Part shown: positions 9,282-17,445 of the stretch, one piece after another
How the letters are laid out: the number at the start of each line of letters is the position of its first letter
How positions within the stretch are numbered: the stretch's first letter is position 1
NCBI GenBank assembly: GCA_024280295.1
Contig: JAJRQK010000071.1
Span: 1 to 48,036 of the forward strand
DNA: 48,036 nt
DNA from: Bacteroidota bacterium
GTDB lineage: Bacteria > Bacteroidota > Bacteroidia > Flavobacteriales_D > Crocinitomicaceae
Direction of reading: 5' to 3'
Position numbers and translations under genes: made by a program
Notes under the pieces: generated by a model
Databases searched by the model: none
What the model saw: only the letters and a program-made list of their open reading frames with translations
Told to the model about the DNA's origin: nothing

Positions 9282-11738
9282 TTATTTAATCAGTAGTCGC
9301 ATTTGTTTAACTCTTACTCCATCAATAATAATTTCAAGGAAATAGACACCAGGGTTTTCTTCCAATTGAAGAGTAAAAGATTGTCCACTTTTTTCAAACC
9401 TTTGAACGATCCTTCCTGTAGCATCAAGGAGAATAATTTTTAACAAATTTACATCCTCAATAAGTCTTATAGAAACCGATCCAGAAGTTGGATTTGGATA
9501 AACCCGAACATCATCTTGTAAACTGAAATCATCTAATCCAATAGTGGATATAATGAAACAATCAGAAGTATCTGAGCACCCAGACATCGTTATTTCAACC
9601 GCATAATTACCATTACTTGTTGGAGTAAATGTTTGATTTACTTCCGCAGATATTTCAGCGTAAGAATTGTCACAATCCAACCATTGATAATCAACAGTGC
9701 TTGCATTCGCTACAAGTGATGTTCCTAAATCCATCACAGTTACGTCGAGTATAGGGATAGTTAATGTGATGGCAATTATACTATCACAACCGTTCACAGA
9801 TGTTAGGGTATCGTTGTACACTCCTGATGTTTCCCAAGTATATAATCCACTTGGAGAAGTATAATCAATACAAGCAGTTTCATTTAATGTACTTGTTACT
9901 ACCGTTGAGATGGTCAAATTGATTGTAATAACACTATCGCACCCTGCAGAAGTTAACAGTGTATCATTGTACATGCCCGTGGCCGACCAAGTATAATTTC
10001 CGCTTGGAGAGGTGTAACTGGCACACGCAACTTCGTTTATGGTTGTATTTGTTGGCTGTGAAATAGTTAGATCGATTGTTAAAACACTATCACAACCTGT
10101 TGCGGATGTAAGTGTATCAGTATAAATTCCACTTATATTCCAAAGGTGATTTCCACTCGGAGAAGTATAATCTAAGCAAGAGTTAGCTGAAATAGATGCT
10201 GCTGATGGAGGTAAAATAGTTATATCAATCTGAAGAATACTATCGCCACCTAACGCATTCGGAATAGTGTCAAAATAGATGCCAGTTGTTGTATATGTTT
10301 CATCTCCACTAGGAACAGTATAACTGGAGCAGCTAGAAATAGTCACATTAGTAGGTGGAGGAGGTCCTAAATACCAAGGTTCTATTCCATCAAAATTATT
10401 TGCTCCTGAGAACCAAAGGTTGGATTGAAACAAATACATAAATCTAATTTGGGAAAGTGGATCATTAAGATTTCCATTATTCGTTATTTGTTGTGTTCCT
10501 GGGCCAGTTCCATCTGTACACCATAATTGATTATAGTTTGTATAGAAAAGCTTGTTATTATAGGTTATTTGATCTAGAAACTGAGCAGCAATTCCTGTTG
10601 CTGAAAAAGGAACAGCTAATACTGTTCCAGCAAGCGTGCCATCGGTTTTCCATAACTCAACATCAGGAAGAACCCCATCTGTTGCCTTAAAATATAGGTT
10701 TCCGTTATATTCAAAGAATTGAGGAAACCCACCAACAGATGTACCACCTCCTGGGTTTATATCTTTAACGATTGAGAAAGTTGTTCCATCGGTTTTATAT
10801 AATTCTCCCCCGTTAAGTATGGTGCCAGCCTCAAATAATAATTCCCCATTAAAGAGAGTGAAATTACCAGGTGAAGAACTACTAGTACCTACTTCTATAT
10901 CAAATTTTAATGCTGTACCAAGTGTTGTTCCGTCGGATGACCACACTTCTCTGCCACTAACATTATCTTCACCACTAAAATAAATTTCGCCAAGAGCAAC
11001 AGTCATACCTTCAAAAGCGCTCAGACTGCCCTTTACTAAAACAGTACCAGCGGTTGTTCCATCAGACTTCCAAAGTTCATAGGCAGAAAATGCTGCTGCT
11101 CCTACTCGTCGAACTTTAAAATAGAGTTCCCCATTGTAGATTACTCCAAGATATTGTTGATCTCCTTTAAGCATATATTCTCCAATTCCCCATGTAGCAT
11201 TGTTGAAGTTTTTAACTGATATGGTTCCTGCGATAGTTCCATCTGTTTTCCACAGTTCTACACCGTTGCCCGTATTCCCAAAGAAGAAAAGCTGACTTTG
11301 GAAATCGATAAAAGTCTCTCGTGTACCATTAGATGTATAGATACCAGTTTCCATACCACTGCTTCCACCTGGACGAATATCGTTTAATAGATATGTTCCT
11401 GCTGCAGTTCCATCTGTTCGATAAAGTTCTCTTCCCGTAGCGGATTCGAAAGAACTAAAAATCAAATTTCCATTGTATGACTTCAGGGATTGAGGGGTGG
11501 TACTAAAAGCGCCGTTGAGGTTTGTAACCTCAGTTGTTCCTAACGGTGTACCATCTGTTTTCCAAAGTTCTTTTTCAGAACTGCTACGTGCTTGAAAATA
11601 TAAAAAACCATTAACTTCTTCATAATGTTTAGGGTAACTTTCGCTAGCTGGGGAAACTTCAATTTGATTGAACGAATATTGTGCAAAGCTATGCAAGGCA
11701 AAAAGAGAACAAATAAGGGAGGATATAAGTAATTTCAT
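9282..11738 (-). CDS. ELWxxDGT-repeat secreted protein with T9SS type A sorting domain
   Basis: The ATG at 11738 is preferred because it begins a signal peptide (MKLLISSLICSLFALHSFAQ); a longer frame to 11780 would run into the upstream gene. The 818-residue product has an N-terminal half of roughly eight to ten ELWxxDGT repeats (for example ELWKTDGTPLGTTEV), probably a beta-propeller. Four 40-residue modules follow of the type ASYTSPSGNYTW ending GCDSVITINLTI. Next come a YQWLDCDN module and a T9SS sorting domain starting VRVYPNPTSGSVSI. It should be exported by Sec and moved to the cell surface by T9SS. The partner ligand is unknown. The first 40-residue module has GGDS in place of GCDS, so it lost its second Cys. 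Confidence 0.9.
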   Translation of the reverse strand: MKLLISSLICSLFALHSFAQYSFNQIEVSPASESYPKHYEEVNGFLYFQARSSSEKELWKTDGTPLGTTEVTNLNGAFSTTPQSLKSYNGNLIFSSFESATGRELYRTDGTAAGTYLLNDIRPGGSSGMETGIYTSNGTRETFIDFQSQLFFFGNTGNGVELWKTDGTIAGTISVKNFNNATWGIGEYMLKGDQQYLGVIYNGELYFKVRRVGAAAFSAYELWKSDGTTAGTVLVKGSLSAFEGMTVALGEIYFSGEDNVSGREVWSSDGTTLGTALKFDIEVGTSSSSPGNFTLFNGELLFEAGTILNGGELYKTDGTTFSIVKDINPGGGTSVGGFPQFFEYNGNLYFKATDGVLPDVELWKTDGTLAGTVLAVPFSATGIAAQFLDQITYNNKLFYTNYNQLWCTDGTGPGTQQITNNGNLNDPLSQIRFMYLFQSNLWFSGANNFDGIEPWYLGPPPPTNVTISSCSSYTVPSGDETYTTTGIYFDTIPNALGGDSILQIDITILPPSAASISANSCLDYTSPSGNHLWNISGIYTDTLTSATGCDSVLTIDLTISQPTNTTINEVACASYTSPSGNYTWSATGMYNDTLLTSAGCDSVITINLTISTVVTSTLNETACIDYTSPSGLYTWETSGVYNDTLTSVNGCDSIIAITLTIPILDVTVMDLGTSLVANASTVDYQWLDCDNSYAEISAEVNQTFTPTSNGNYAVEITMSGCSDTSDCFIISTIGLDDFSLQDDVRVYPNPTSGSVSIRLIEDVNLLKIILLDATGRIVQRFEKSGQSFTLQLEENPGVYFLEIIIDGVRVKQMRLLIK

Positions 11739-11760
11739 GATGATGGGTTTCAATATTAGA

Positions 11761-12375
11761 TTAGTTAGTTGAACGTTCATCTTGCGAGATGAAATTGTAC
11801 ATTAAATCGAGGTCAATTTTAAGAGAAACATCCTTACTTCCTTCCGCATTCATTTGAGGCCCTGTTCCATCGAAAGAAAGTTTAATGTTTTCATCTCCAA
11901 ATTCTAGCAATTTCATGGAGCCAGAAAAAGTTTGAACATTGCTATTACCTCTATCTTTATAGGCGATGTGGATAAAGCTATCATCGATAGGTTCAAACAT
12001 TGATGGTCCAAAATTAGAAGGAACGGAAATAGAGTAGAGGTTAGGATGAGAAATTCTTACCTCAACGATTTTACCACATTTGGCATCTGCGCAGGCAACA
12101 ATAAAAACAGAATTCTCATTATAGACAATGGAGGTTCTTTGAGTGTTCCATTCGGAAATGTTTAATTCTTCACCATCAATAACAGCGTTAAATTCTCCTG
12201 AAAACTCTCTTGAAGAAAGTTCAGCGTCATATTCTTTCACTTCCCGTTGAATTTTTGGCAAATCTTTGATGATTTCTAAAACATCTTTTGCGGCTTCTTT
12301 TTCTTGTTCGGTTTCTGCTCCACAAGAGATTAAGAGGGTTGATGATAAGAGTATGAGATAAAAAGTCTTTTTCAT
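11761..12375 (-). CDS. Putative lipoprotein, unknown function
   Basis: The 204-residue product has a lipobox (LLISCGAE, Cys18) followed by an acidic stretch (TEQEKEAAKDVLEIIKD), so it is probably lipid-anchored in the envelope. The mature part looks beta-rich (FSGEFNAVIDGEELNISEW) and contains a Cys pair (VACADAKCGK). I do not recognise the family. It lies 22 bases ahead of the ELWxxDGT protein gene on the same strand and is likely co-transcribed. A strong palindrome sits 31 bases upstream of its start. Confidence 0.78.
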   Translation of the reverse strand: MKKTFYLILLSSTLLISCGAETEQEKEAAKDVLEIIKDLPKIQREVKEYDAELSSREFSGEFNAVIDGEELNISEWNTQRTSIVYNENSVFIVACADAKCGKIVEVRISHPNLYSISVPSNFGPSMFEPIDDSFIHIAYKDRGNSNVQTFSGSMKLLEFGDENIKLSFDGTGPQMNAEGSKDVSLKIDLDLMYNFISQDERSTN

Positions 12376-12733
12376 TCTATGTATTTATGAATTAGTAGAC
12401 CACAACAAAGAAAGGTTAACAAAAACATTAATTGTTTTTGTTAACCTTTCTTTTTAGACGGTGAAATAGTTAACGAAAAAGCAGTTGATATTAAACGTGA
12501 GAGGTATTCTGCAGAACATTTCATTCAGATCAGAGAATACGATAGTCATATAATGGGTTCGCTAATTATCTCAGTAGAAATGACCCAATGAGACGAAGTT
12601 TGAGTAGAATTTAAAAAATTCAATGACTAAAATCAGCTGCTTGATATACCCTAAACTAATTTATCCAGGGTTTTATAGGAATTCTAACCAACCGCTTGAT
12701 GGTATACACGGTAACTACAGACCCCTTGACGAG
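12376..12733. other. 358-base gene-free stretch
   Basis: It holds the inverted repeat at 12407-12453. Beyond that, the plus strand is open from 12444 to a TGA at 12589-12591 and reads DGEIVNEKAVDIKRERYSAE and similar protein-like sequence without a start codon, perhaps a gene remnant. From 12592 to 12733 I see only AT-rich sequence with no clear signal. Confidence 0.4.
12407..12453. repeat. Perfect 21-bp inverted repeat upstream of the lipoprotein gene
   Basis: Arms 12407-12427 and 12433-12453 pair perfectly over 21 bases around a 5-base loop. Each arm contains GTTAAC. A short T run follows on the plus strand, yet no plus-strand gene ends nearby, so terminator function is doubtful. The position, 32 bases ahead of a minus-strand start codon, would suit an operator or a 5' leader hairpin. 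It could also be a terminator left from a lost gene. Confidence 0.7.
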
Positions 12734-13186
12734 TTAGTGCAATATATCCCGAATAATCTTCAAGTGATGAAGTGTATGAATATCCAAAAATTTAAAGGTC
12801 TTTTTCAACTTCAACATTCCAAAATAAGGGTGTTTGAAATTACTCTTCGTAGGAAGATTTTGAATTTGAGTCATTAACTTCTTGGTCTCTGCTAATTGCG
12901 CTTCGAGGTTAGGTAAAAGGATTTCTTCTGTTGCAATAACTGTTTTTGGAGCTTTTCCCGAACCTCTTGGAATTGAATTTCGCATAAAAACATACATTCT
13001 GACTAAGTTGAACGAATACTTATACTCATTCGGGTTCGATTTTAACAATGCGTATGCAACTGCGTTATTTACTTTCAGAATATGATCTATATGCCATCCA
13101 ATAGGTTTTGATGAAACAGATATATTGATACATTCATTATTATCGAGATTGTTTTCTAGTTCAATCATGTAAGATTCCAAGTGCAT
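12734..13186 (-). CDS. DinB-superfamily (DUF1569-like) protein
   Basis: The 150-residue product has the spaced histidines of the DinB/YfiT metal-binding four-helix fold. One is in GWHIDHILKV (about residues 31-40) and others are in HPYFGMLKLKKTFKFLDIH followed by THHLKI near the C-terminus. These residues usually bind one divalent metal. DUF1569 members are small, widespread in Bacteroidota and of unknown function; some DinB relatives act as thiol-dependent transferases. There is no signal peptide, so it is cytoplasmic. It is a single gene with no neighbour on the same strand close enough for an operon. Confidence 0.75.
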   Translation of the reverse strand: MHLESYMIELENNLDNNECINISVSSKPIGWHIDHILKVNNAVAYALLKSNPNEYKYSFNLVRMYVFMRNSIPRGSGKAPKTVIATEEILLPNLEAQLAETKKLMTQIQNLPTKSNFKHPYFGMLKLKKTFKFLDIHTLHHLKIIRDILH

Positions 13187-13507
13187 GAGACAAATATCGT
13201 GAGAAAAACTTACACATTTAGCTCACGTAGCTAGAGGAATCGAAAATTTTATCTCCGAATTGAAGTTGGTTTAATTGTTCTTGCGTTAAGGGGAGCAGTG
13301 ATATTCTTGCTATAAAAAGATTAGTTGAGCGGAAAAACATAACTTGAAAGGCAATGAATATCATCTTAATTTAATGCTGAAAAGCGAACTTTTATAGCAA
13401 GATACAAGTGAGTAACCCGTTAAAACGCTCAAAAAATAGAATTAGTTTCTTCTTTATTACCGATTCTAAGTTCTTTCGATTATATTCGTCCCATCAAAAT
13501 TAATGTA
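13187..13507. other. 321-base intergenic stretch before the cold shock gene
   Basis: It contains the 13-bp inverted repeat unit (13305-13402). A weak -7-like box, TATATTCG at 13481-13488, differs from TAnnTTTG at one base and stands 19 bases before the csp ATG. I see no coding sequence. Confidence 0.4.
13305..13402. repeat. 13-bp perfect inverted repeat with 72-base spacer
   Basis: The arms at 13305-13317 (TCTTGCTATAAAA) and 13390-13402 (its reverse complement) match perfectly. The whole unit of 98 bases lies about 105 bases before the cold shock gene. It could be a small non-autonomous element, a structured RNA or a chance pairing. There is no open frame inside. Confidence 0.5.
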
Positions 13508-13699
13508 ATGAGTAAAGGAACGGTAAAATTTTTTAATGATTCAAAAGGATTTGGATTCATTGTTGAAGACGAAACGAACGAAGAAAGATTTGTTCACGTA
13601 ACTGGTTTGATCGATGAGATCAAAGAAGGTGACGCAGTAGAATTTGAATTGGAAGAAGGGAAAAGAGGACTTAACGCGACAAACGTTAAGGTAGTCTAA
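13508..13699 (+). CDS. CspA-family cold shock protein
   Basis: The 63-residue product is a single cold shock domain that binds single-stranded nucleic acid and melts RNA structure. RNP1 is visible as KGFGFI and RNP2 as RFVHVTGL; the usual Ser after VHV is a Thr. The start MSKGTVKFFN is standard for the family, and the length is typical of Bacteroidota Csp proteins. It is a single gene, bracketed by a long leader and a strong terminator. Confidence 0.95.
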   Translation: MSKGTVKFFNDSKGFGFIVEDETNEERFVHVTGLIDEIKEGDAVEFELEEGKRGLNATNVKVV

Positions 13700-13719
13700 T
13701 TCATTCTGAAAAGAGACTA

Positions 13720-13746
13720 AGGGTATCTTTATAGATGCCCTTTTTT
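13720..13746 (+). terminator. Intrinsic terminator of the cold shock gene
   Basis: A 9-bp stem (13720-13728 with 13733-13741, one G-U pair) with a TTAT loop is followed by a run of T residues. It begins 21 bases after the csp stop. Confidence 0.85.
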
Positions 13747-13893
13747 ATGCCCAAAAAACTCTTAAGATATGGTATAAGAAAGTGTAAATTGAGTCATGGG
13801 TATGTTTGCATAAATTATATGGAACAGACCTATTGATGAGCTTTAGTAATTACCAGCGATTCCTAATCCCACTCATAGAGCTTTTGGGCAAAC

Positions 13894-13923
13894 AAAAAAC
13901 GGCACCAATTTCTTAGTGCCGTT
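13894..13923 (-). terminator. Intrinsic terminator of recA
   Basis: An 8-bp GC-rich stem (13898-13905 with 13916-13923) has a 10-base loop and, on the minus strand, is followed by six T residues. It lies just beyond the recA stop. Confidence 0.8.
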
Positions 13924-13940
13924 CACTCTACTATATGCAG

Positions 13941-14975
13941 TTAATCGTGCTCTTCCACCAATTCAACCTCTTTTGATGGAGCGAGAGCTTCCTTAATCTT
14001 GTGCTCCAGCTCTTCCATTAGTTCAGGGTTATCTTTGATAATAACCTTAACAGCATCACGTCCTTGTCCAAGTCGTGTTTCCCCATAAGAGAACCAAGAC
14101 CCGCTTTTTTTAATGATATCTAATTCAACTCCAAGATCAAGAACTTCTCCTACTTTGGAAATTCCTTTACCATACATGATATCGAATTCTGCTCTTCGGA
14201 ATGGTGGAGCTACTTTATTCTTTACCACCTTTACTTTTGTGCGGTTTCCAATTACTTCATCTCCGTCTTTAATTTGACTAGACCGTCGAATGTCAATTCG
14301 AACAGAAGAGTAAAACTTAAGTGCATTACCTCCTGTTGTAGTTTCGGGGTTTCCAAACATTACACCTATTTTCTCACGCAACTGATTAATAAAAATACAG
14401 CAAGTATTTGCTTTACTTATCGACCCAGTGAGTTTACGAAGTGCTTTTGACATCAATCGTGCCTGTAATCCCATTTGAGAATCTCCCATTTCACCTTCAA
14501 TTTCAGCTTTCGGTGTAAGTGCTGCAACAGAATCTATGACCAGTAAATCAATTGCTCCAGAACGAATTAAATTATCTGCAATTTCTAATGCTTGTTCACC
14601 ATTATCTGGTTGGGAAACCAACAGATTTTCGACATCAACACCCAGACTTTTCGCATAAAACTGATCGAAGGCGTGTTCAGCATCTATAAAGGCCGCTATT
14701 CCCCCTTGTTTTTGTGCTTCCGCAATGGCATGAATAGCCAAGGTTGTTTTACCTGAAGACTCTGGCCCGTATATTTCAACGACCCTTCCCTTTGGAAGTC
14801 CGCCCACACCCAGTGCAATATCTAATGTCAGTGAGCCAGTAGGAATCACATCAATTTCTGCAATAGGTGCATCACCTAATTTCATTACGGTTCCTTTGCC
14901 ATAAGTTTTGTCCAACTTATCCATTGTAAGTTGAAGTGCTTTTAATTTGTCTGCATTAACTTCTTTTACTGCCAT
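13941..14975 (-). CDS. recA: Recombinase RecA
   Basis: The 344-residue product is a full-length RecA, the ATP-dependent strand-exchange protein of homologous recombination and the co-protease of the SOS response. Walker A is GPESSGKTT (70-78) and Walker [11 protein letters not shown]. The L1/L2 region is intact ([16 protein letters not shown], then [20 protein letters not shown]). The C-terminal tail is acidic ([11 protein letters not shown]), as in most RecA proteins. It is a single gene with its own terminator. I saw no classical LexA box upstream; many Bacteroidota lack one. Confidence 0.99.
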   Translation of the reverse strand: MAVKEVNADKLKALQLTMDKLDKTYGKGTVMKLGDAPIAEIDVIPTGSLTLDIALGVGGLPKGRVVEIYGPESSGKTTLAIHAIAEAQKQGGIAAFIDAEHAFDQFYAKSLGVDVENLLVSQPDNGEQALEIADNLIRSGAIDLLVIDSVAALTPKAEIEGEMGDSQMGLQARLMSKALRKLTGSISKANTCCIFINQLREKIGVMFGNPETTTGGNALKFYSSVRIDIRRSSQIKDGDEVIGNRTKVKVVKNKVAPPFRRAEFDIMYGKGISKVGEVLDLGVELDIIKKSGSWFSYGETRLGQGRDAVKVIIKDNPELMEELEHKIKEALAPSKEVELVEEHD

Positions 14976-15020
14976 ATCGCTTATTTAATTTTATGTATTC
15001 ATCTATCGGTTGGATAAATA

Positions 15021-15049
15021 CAAAGGTTGAATTGTTTTTTTTCTACAAA
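15021..15049 (-). promoter_or_regulatory. Candidate recA promoter
   Basis: On the minus strand TTTG (15049-15046) is followed after 17 bases by AACCTTTG (15028-15021), one base off the -7 consensus TAnnTTTG. The start codon is 46 bases further on. The order and approximate spacing fit a Bacteroidota promoter, but the -7 box is imperfect. Confidence 0.35.
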
Positions 15050-15085
15050 TATGACCCTTGAAGGACGTAATCTATTTACGTTCTA

Positions 15086-15553
15086 CTAATTACTTTTGAA
15101 AATGTCCAAAATTTCACGTGTGTGATCCTTTGTTTTAGGTTTTTCAATAACACCTATTATTGTATGTTGGTTGTCCAAAAGAAATGTCGTTCGATGAATC
15201 CCATCATATACTTTTCCCATAAATTTTTTTTCTCCCCACACACCATATAAGTTAATCAATTCTTTTTCCTCATCTGCAATTAAAGAAAAAGGGAGGTCAT
15301 ACTTAGCGATAAATTTTTGATGCTTTTTCTCTCCATCCGCACTAACTCCAAGTATAATTATACCCTCTTTTTGTAGAGTCGAATAATTATCGCGAATGTT
15401 ACATGCTTGGGTTGTACATCCAGGAGTATCATCTTTTGGGTAGAAATAAATTACAACACGTTTACCATTAAAATCACTCAAATTAAGTGTTTTACCTTGT
15501 TGGTCAAGTGCTGTAAAAGCGGGTGCTCTATCTCCAATCTTTAAATGTTTCAA
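15086..15553 (-). CDS. bcp: Thioredoxin-dependent peroxiredoxin, Bcp/PrxQ type
   Basis: The 155-residue thiol peroxidase reduces hydroperoxides using thioredoxin. The active site YPKDDTPGCTTQACNIRD carries the peroxidatic Cys46 and the resolving Cys51 five residues later, the hallmark of the atypical 2-Cys Bcp group. The downstream SADGEKKHQKFIAKYDLPF and the conserved Arg in GIHRTTFLLD complete the fold. There is no signal peptide, so it is cytoplasmic. It is divergent from the glycine-rich secreted protein gene, with 214 bases between them. Confidence 0.95.
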   Translation of the reverse strand: MKHLKIGDRAPAFTALDQQGKTLNLSDFNGKRVVIYFYPKDDTPGCTTQACNIRDNYSTLQKEGIIILGVSADGEKKHQKFIAKYDLPFSLIADEEKELINLYGVWGEKKFMGKVYDGIHRTTFLLDNQHTIIGVIEKPKTKDHTREILDIFKSN

Positions 15554-15767
15554 TGCTATTATTTTAATTAGTTATTGACGACTATTTAATCAAATATAGT
15601 TCTTAATTTTTAATCAACAAGTTTTTAGGGAATGTTTTAGTCAAAAACTTAAGCTTATAATAATTACAAAAAACGCTATTTATTAACTGAAACTGTTATT
15701 CACAAACTACTTTCAAAGATTTCCATTCATTTCCATTACCTTTATTTAGAATCTAATAACTAAAAAG

Positions 15768-17378
15768 ATGACAACGGAAAGACTTAAAAAACTATTATTA
15801 ATTCCTTTGTGTGGACTTTCCACCCTAGGAATATCCCAAACAACGTACAATTACACAGGTGCAATGGATACGTATACCGTTCCTGCAGGTGTTACTTCTA
15901 TACACATTGAAACTTGGGGAGCTCAAGGGAACGGTGGAACAGGTGCCGGTGGAGGAGTTGCTGGTTTAGGAGGGTATGCAGAAGGAGATCTTACCGTAAC
16001 AGGTGGGCAGGTAATTAATTTATATGTTGGTGGCCAAAATGGTTATAACGGTGGTGGAATAGGTGGAAACATCAACGCTGGAAATGGCGGTGGCGCATCT
16101 GACGTTCGTGTTGGAGGTGTAACACTCGGAGATAGAATTATTGTTGCCGGTGGCGGTGGCGGTGGCGGTGCTACTGGCTGTGCTACAGACTGGGCTGGCG
16201 GAAATGGCGGCCATGGTGGTGGGCTACCAGGAACAAATGGTGCTGACAGCCCAAATGGTGGTGGTGGATTTGGAGGAGCCCTTGCTATAGGGGGCCTTGA
16301 AGGAATTGGCTGTGGTGGATTTTTAGGAAGTCCTGGTCTTGCTGACGGAACTGGTGGAGCTGGACAATCATGTTGTTGTGTTACAACACCCGGCGGCGGC
16401 GGCGGGGGCGGTGGTTACGCTGTTGGTGGCGGTGGCGGTGGCGGTTCTGCAGGAACTGTTGGATGCTCAGGCAATGACAAAGGCGGCGGTGGCGGCGGTG
16501 CTGGAGGAAGTAATTTTACTGGAACACTTACTAATCCAATAATGATAGATAGCGTTCAAACTGGAGAAGGAGTTATTATAATAAGTGAAAATTGTACGCC
16601 ATCTGCATCATCTTTAACAGCATCATCTTGTGATAGCTATACTTCTCCAAGTGGGAATTACACGTGGACATCATCTAACACTTACATGGATACCATTCCA
16701 AATGCAGCAGGGTGTGATAGTGTGTTAACAATAGCAGTAACAATAAATGATACCACATTTGGTTCTGAGTCAATAACAGCATGTGGTAGTTACACGTGGG
16801 CGGCTAATGGAATGACTTATACGAGTACAGGCACATATACTGAAACATTAGTGGGTGCACTTACTTGTGATTCGATCGCAACATTGAACTTGACAATAAA
16901 TACTATTGACAACATGGCAACTCAAACTGCACCTTTAACATTAATGGCAAATGCAAGTGGCGCAACATATCAGTGGATTGATTGCGATAATGGAAATACA
17001 CCACTAGTTGGAGAAACAGCTCAAGCTTTCACAGCTACAAGCAACGGAAATTATGCTGTAATTGTAACGGAAGGCGATTGTACAGATACCTCAGCATGTC
17101 TTCCTATTACTGAAGCAGGAATTATTGAAAATGACTTTGGCTCAGAATTAACTATTTTCCCAAACCCAACTTCTGGTAAAATTACAATTGACCTTGAAGG
17201 GATTAATGGTAATGTAATTATTGTAGTGACAACTCTCTTAGGACAGGAGGTGTCAAGAGGATCTTACGATGGGTTAAATAGCATAACGTTGAACATTGAT
17301 GGATCGGCAGGTTATTATTTCCTTGAGATCACAGATGTAAAGGGTAAGAATGCACGAATTAAAGTTCTGAAAAACTAA
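15768..17378 (+). CDS. Glycine-rich secreted protein with T9SS type A sorting domain
   Basis: The 536-residue product has a signal peptide (about 1-23, LLLIPLCGLSTLGISQ). A glycine-rich domain follows (about 30-250), opening with AGVTSIHIETWGAQG and carrying runs of up to seven or eight glycines. Two copies of the Cys-containing 40-residue module follow (CDSYTSPSGNYTW and ACGSYTW), then a YQWIDCDN module and a sorting domain starting LTIFPNPTSGKITI. It should be delivered to the cell surface by T9SS. Glycine-rich lectin or adhesin domains of this type occur in many Bacteroidota, but binding is not shown. GC content in the Gly region is far above the neighbours, simply because of GGN codons. 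Confidence 0.88.
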   Translation: MTTERLKKLLLIPLCGLSTLGISQTTYNYTGAMDTYTVPAGVTSIHIETWGAQGNGGTGAGGGVAGLGGYAEGDLTVTGGQVINLYVGGQNGYNGGGIGGNINAGNGGGASDVRVGGVTLGDRIIVAGGGGGGGATGCATDWAGGNGGHGGGLPGTNGADSPNGGGGFGGALAIGGLEGIGCGGFLGSPGLADGTGGAGQSCCCVTTPGGGGGGGGYAVGGGGGGGSAGTVGCSGNDKGGGGGGAGGSNFTGTLTNPIMIDSVQTGEGVIIISENCTPSASSLTASSCDSYTSPSGNYTWTSSNTYMDTIPNAAGCDSVLTIAVTINDTTFGSESITACGSYTWAANGMTYTSTGTYTETLVGALTCDSIATLNLTINTIDNMATQTAPLTLMANASGATYQWIDCDNGNTPLVGETAQAFTATSNGNYAVIVTEGDCTDTSACLPITEAGIIENDFGSELTIFPNPTSGKITIDLEGINGNVIIVVTTLLGQEVSRGSYDGLNSITLNIDGSAGYYFLEITDVKGKNARIKVLKN

Positions 17379-17393
17379 TTAAAAAGGCAGATT

Positions 17394-17429
17394 AAAAAAA
17401 CCTTAATGCATTCGCGTTAAGGTTTTTTT
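17394..17429. terminator. Bidirectional intrinsic terminator
   Basis: Arms at 17394-17406 and 17417-17429 form a 13-bp stem that continues inward for three more pairs, with a four-base loop. It has seven A residues on one side and seven T residues on the other, so it can act on both strands. It sits between the convergent glycine-rich protein and aminopeptidase genes. Confidence 0.88.
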
Positions 17430-17445
17430 AATATTTTAAACTCAA

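Noticed and set aside
10300-11700. Recurrent similar segments in the ELWxxDGT gene, considered as DNA repeats
   Set aside because: The similarity is at protein level (ELWKTDGT-type motifs) and in frame with one open gene; no spacer or array structure.
12623-12877. Plus-strand frame of 84 codons
   Set aside because: It overlaps the DinB-like gene on the other strand, which carries clear family motifs; the frame shows no motif and no ribosome site.
16140-16510. Repeated short GC-rich units, considered as a possible CRISPR or tandem repeat array
   Set aside because: They are GGN codons encoding polyglycine in a continuous reading frame, with no spacers of constant length.
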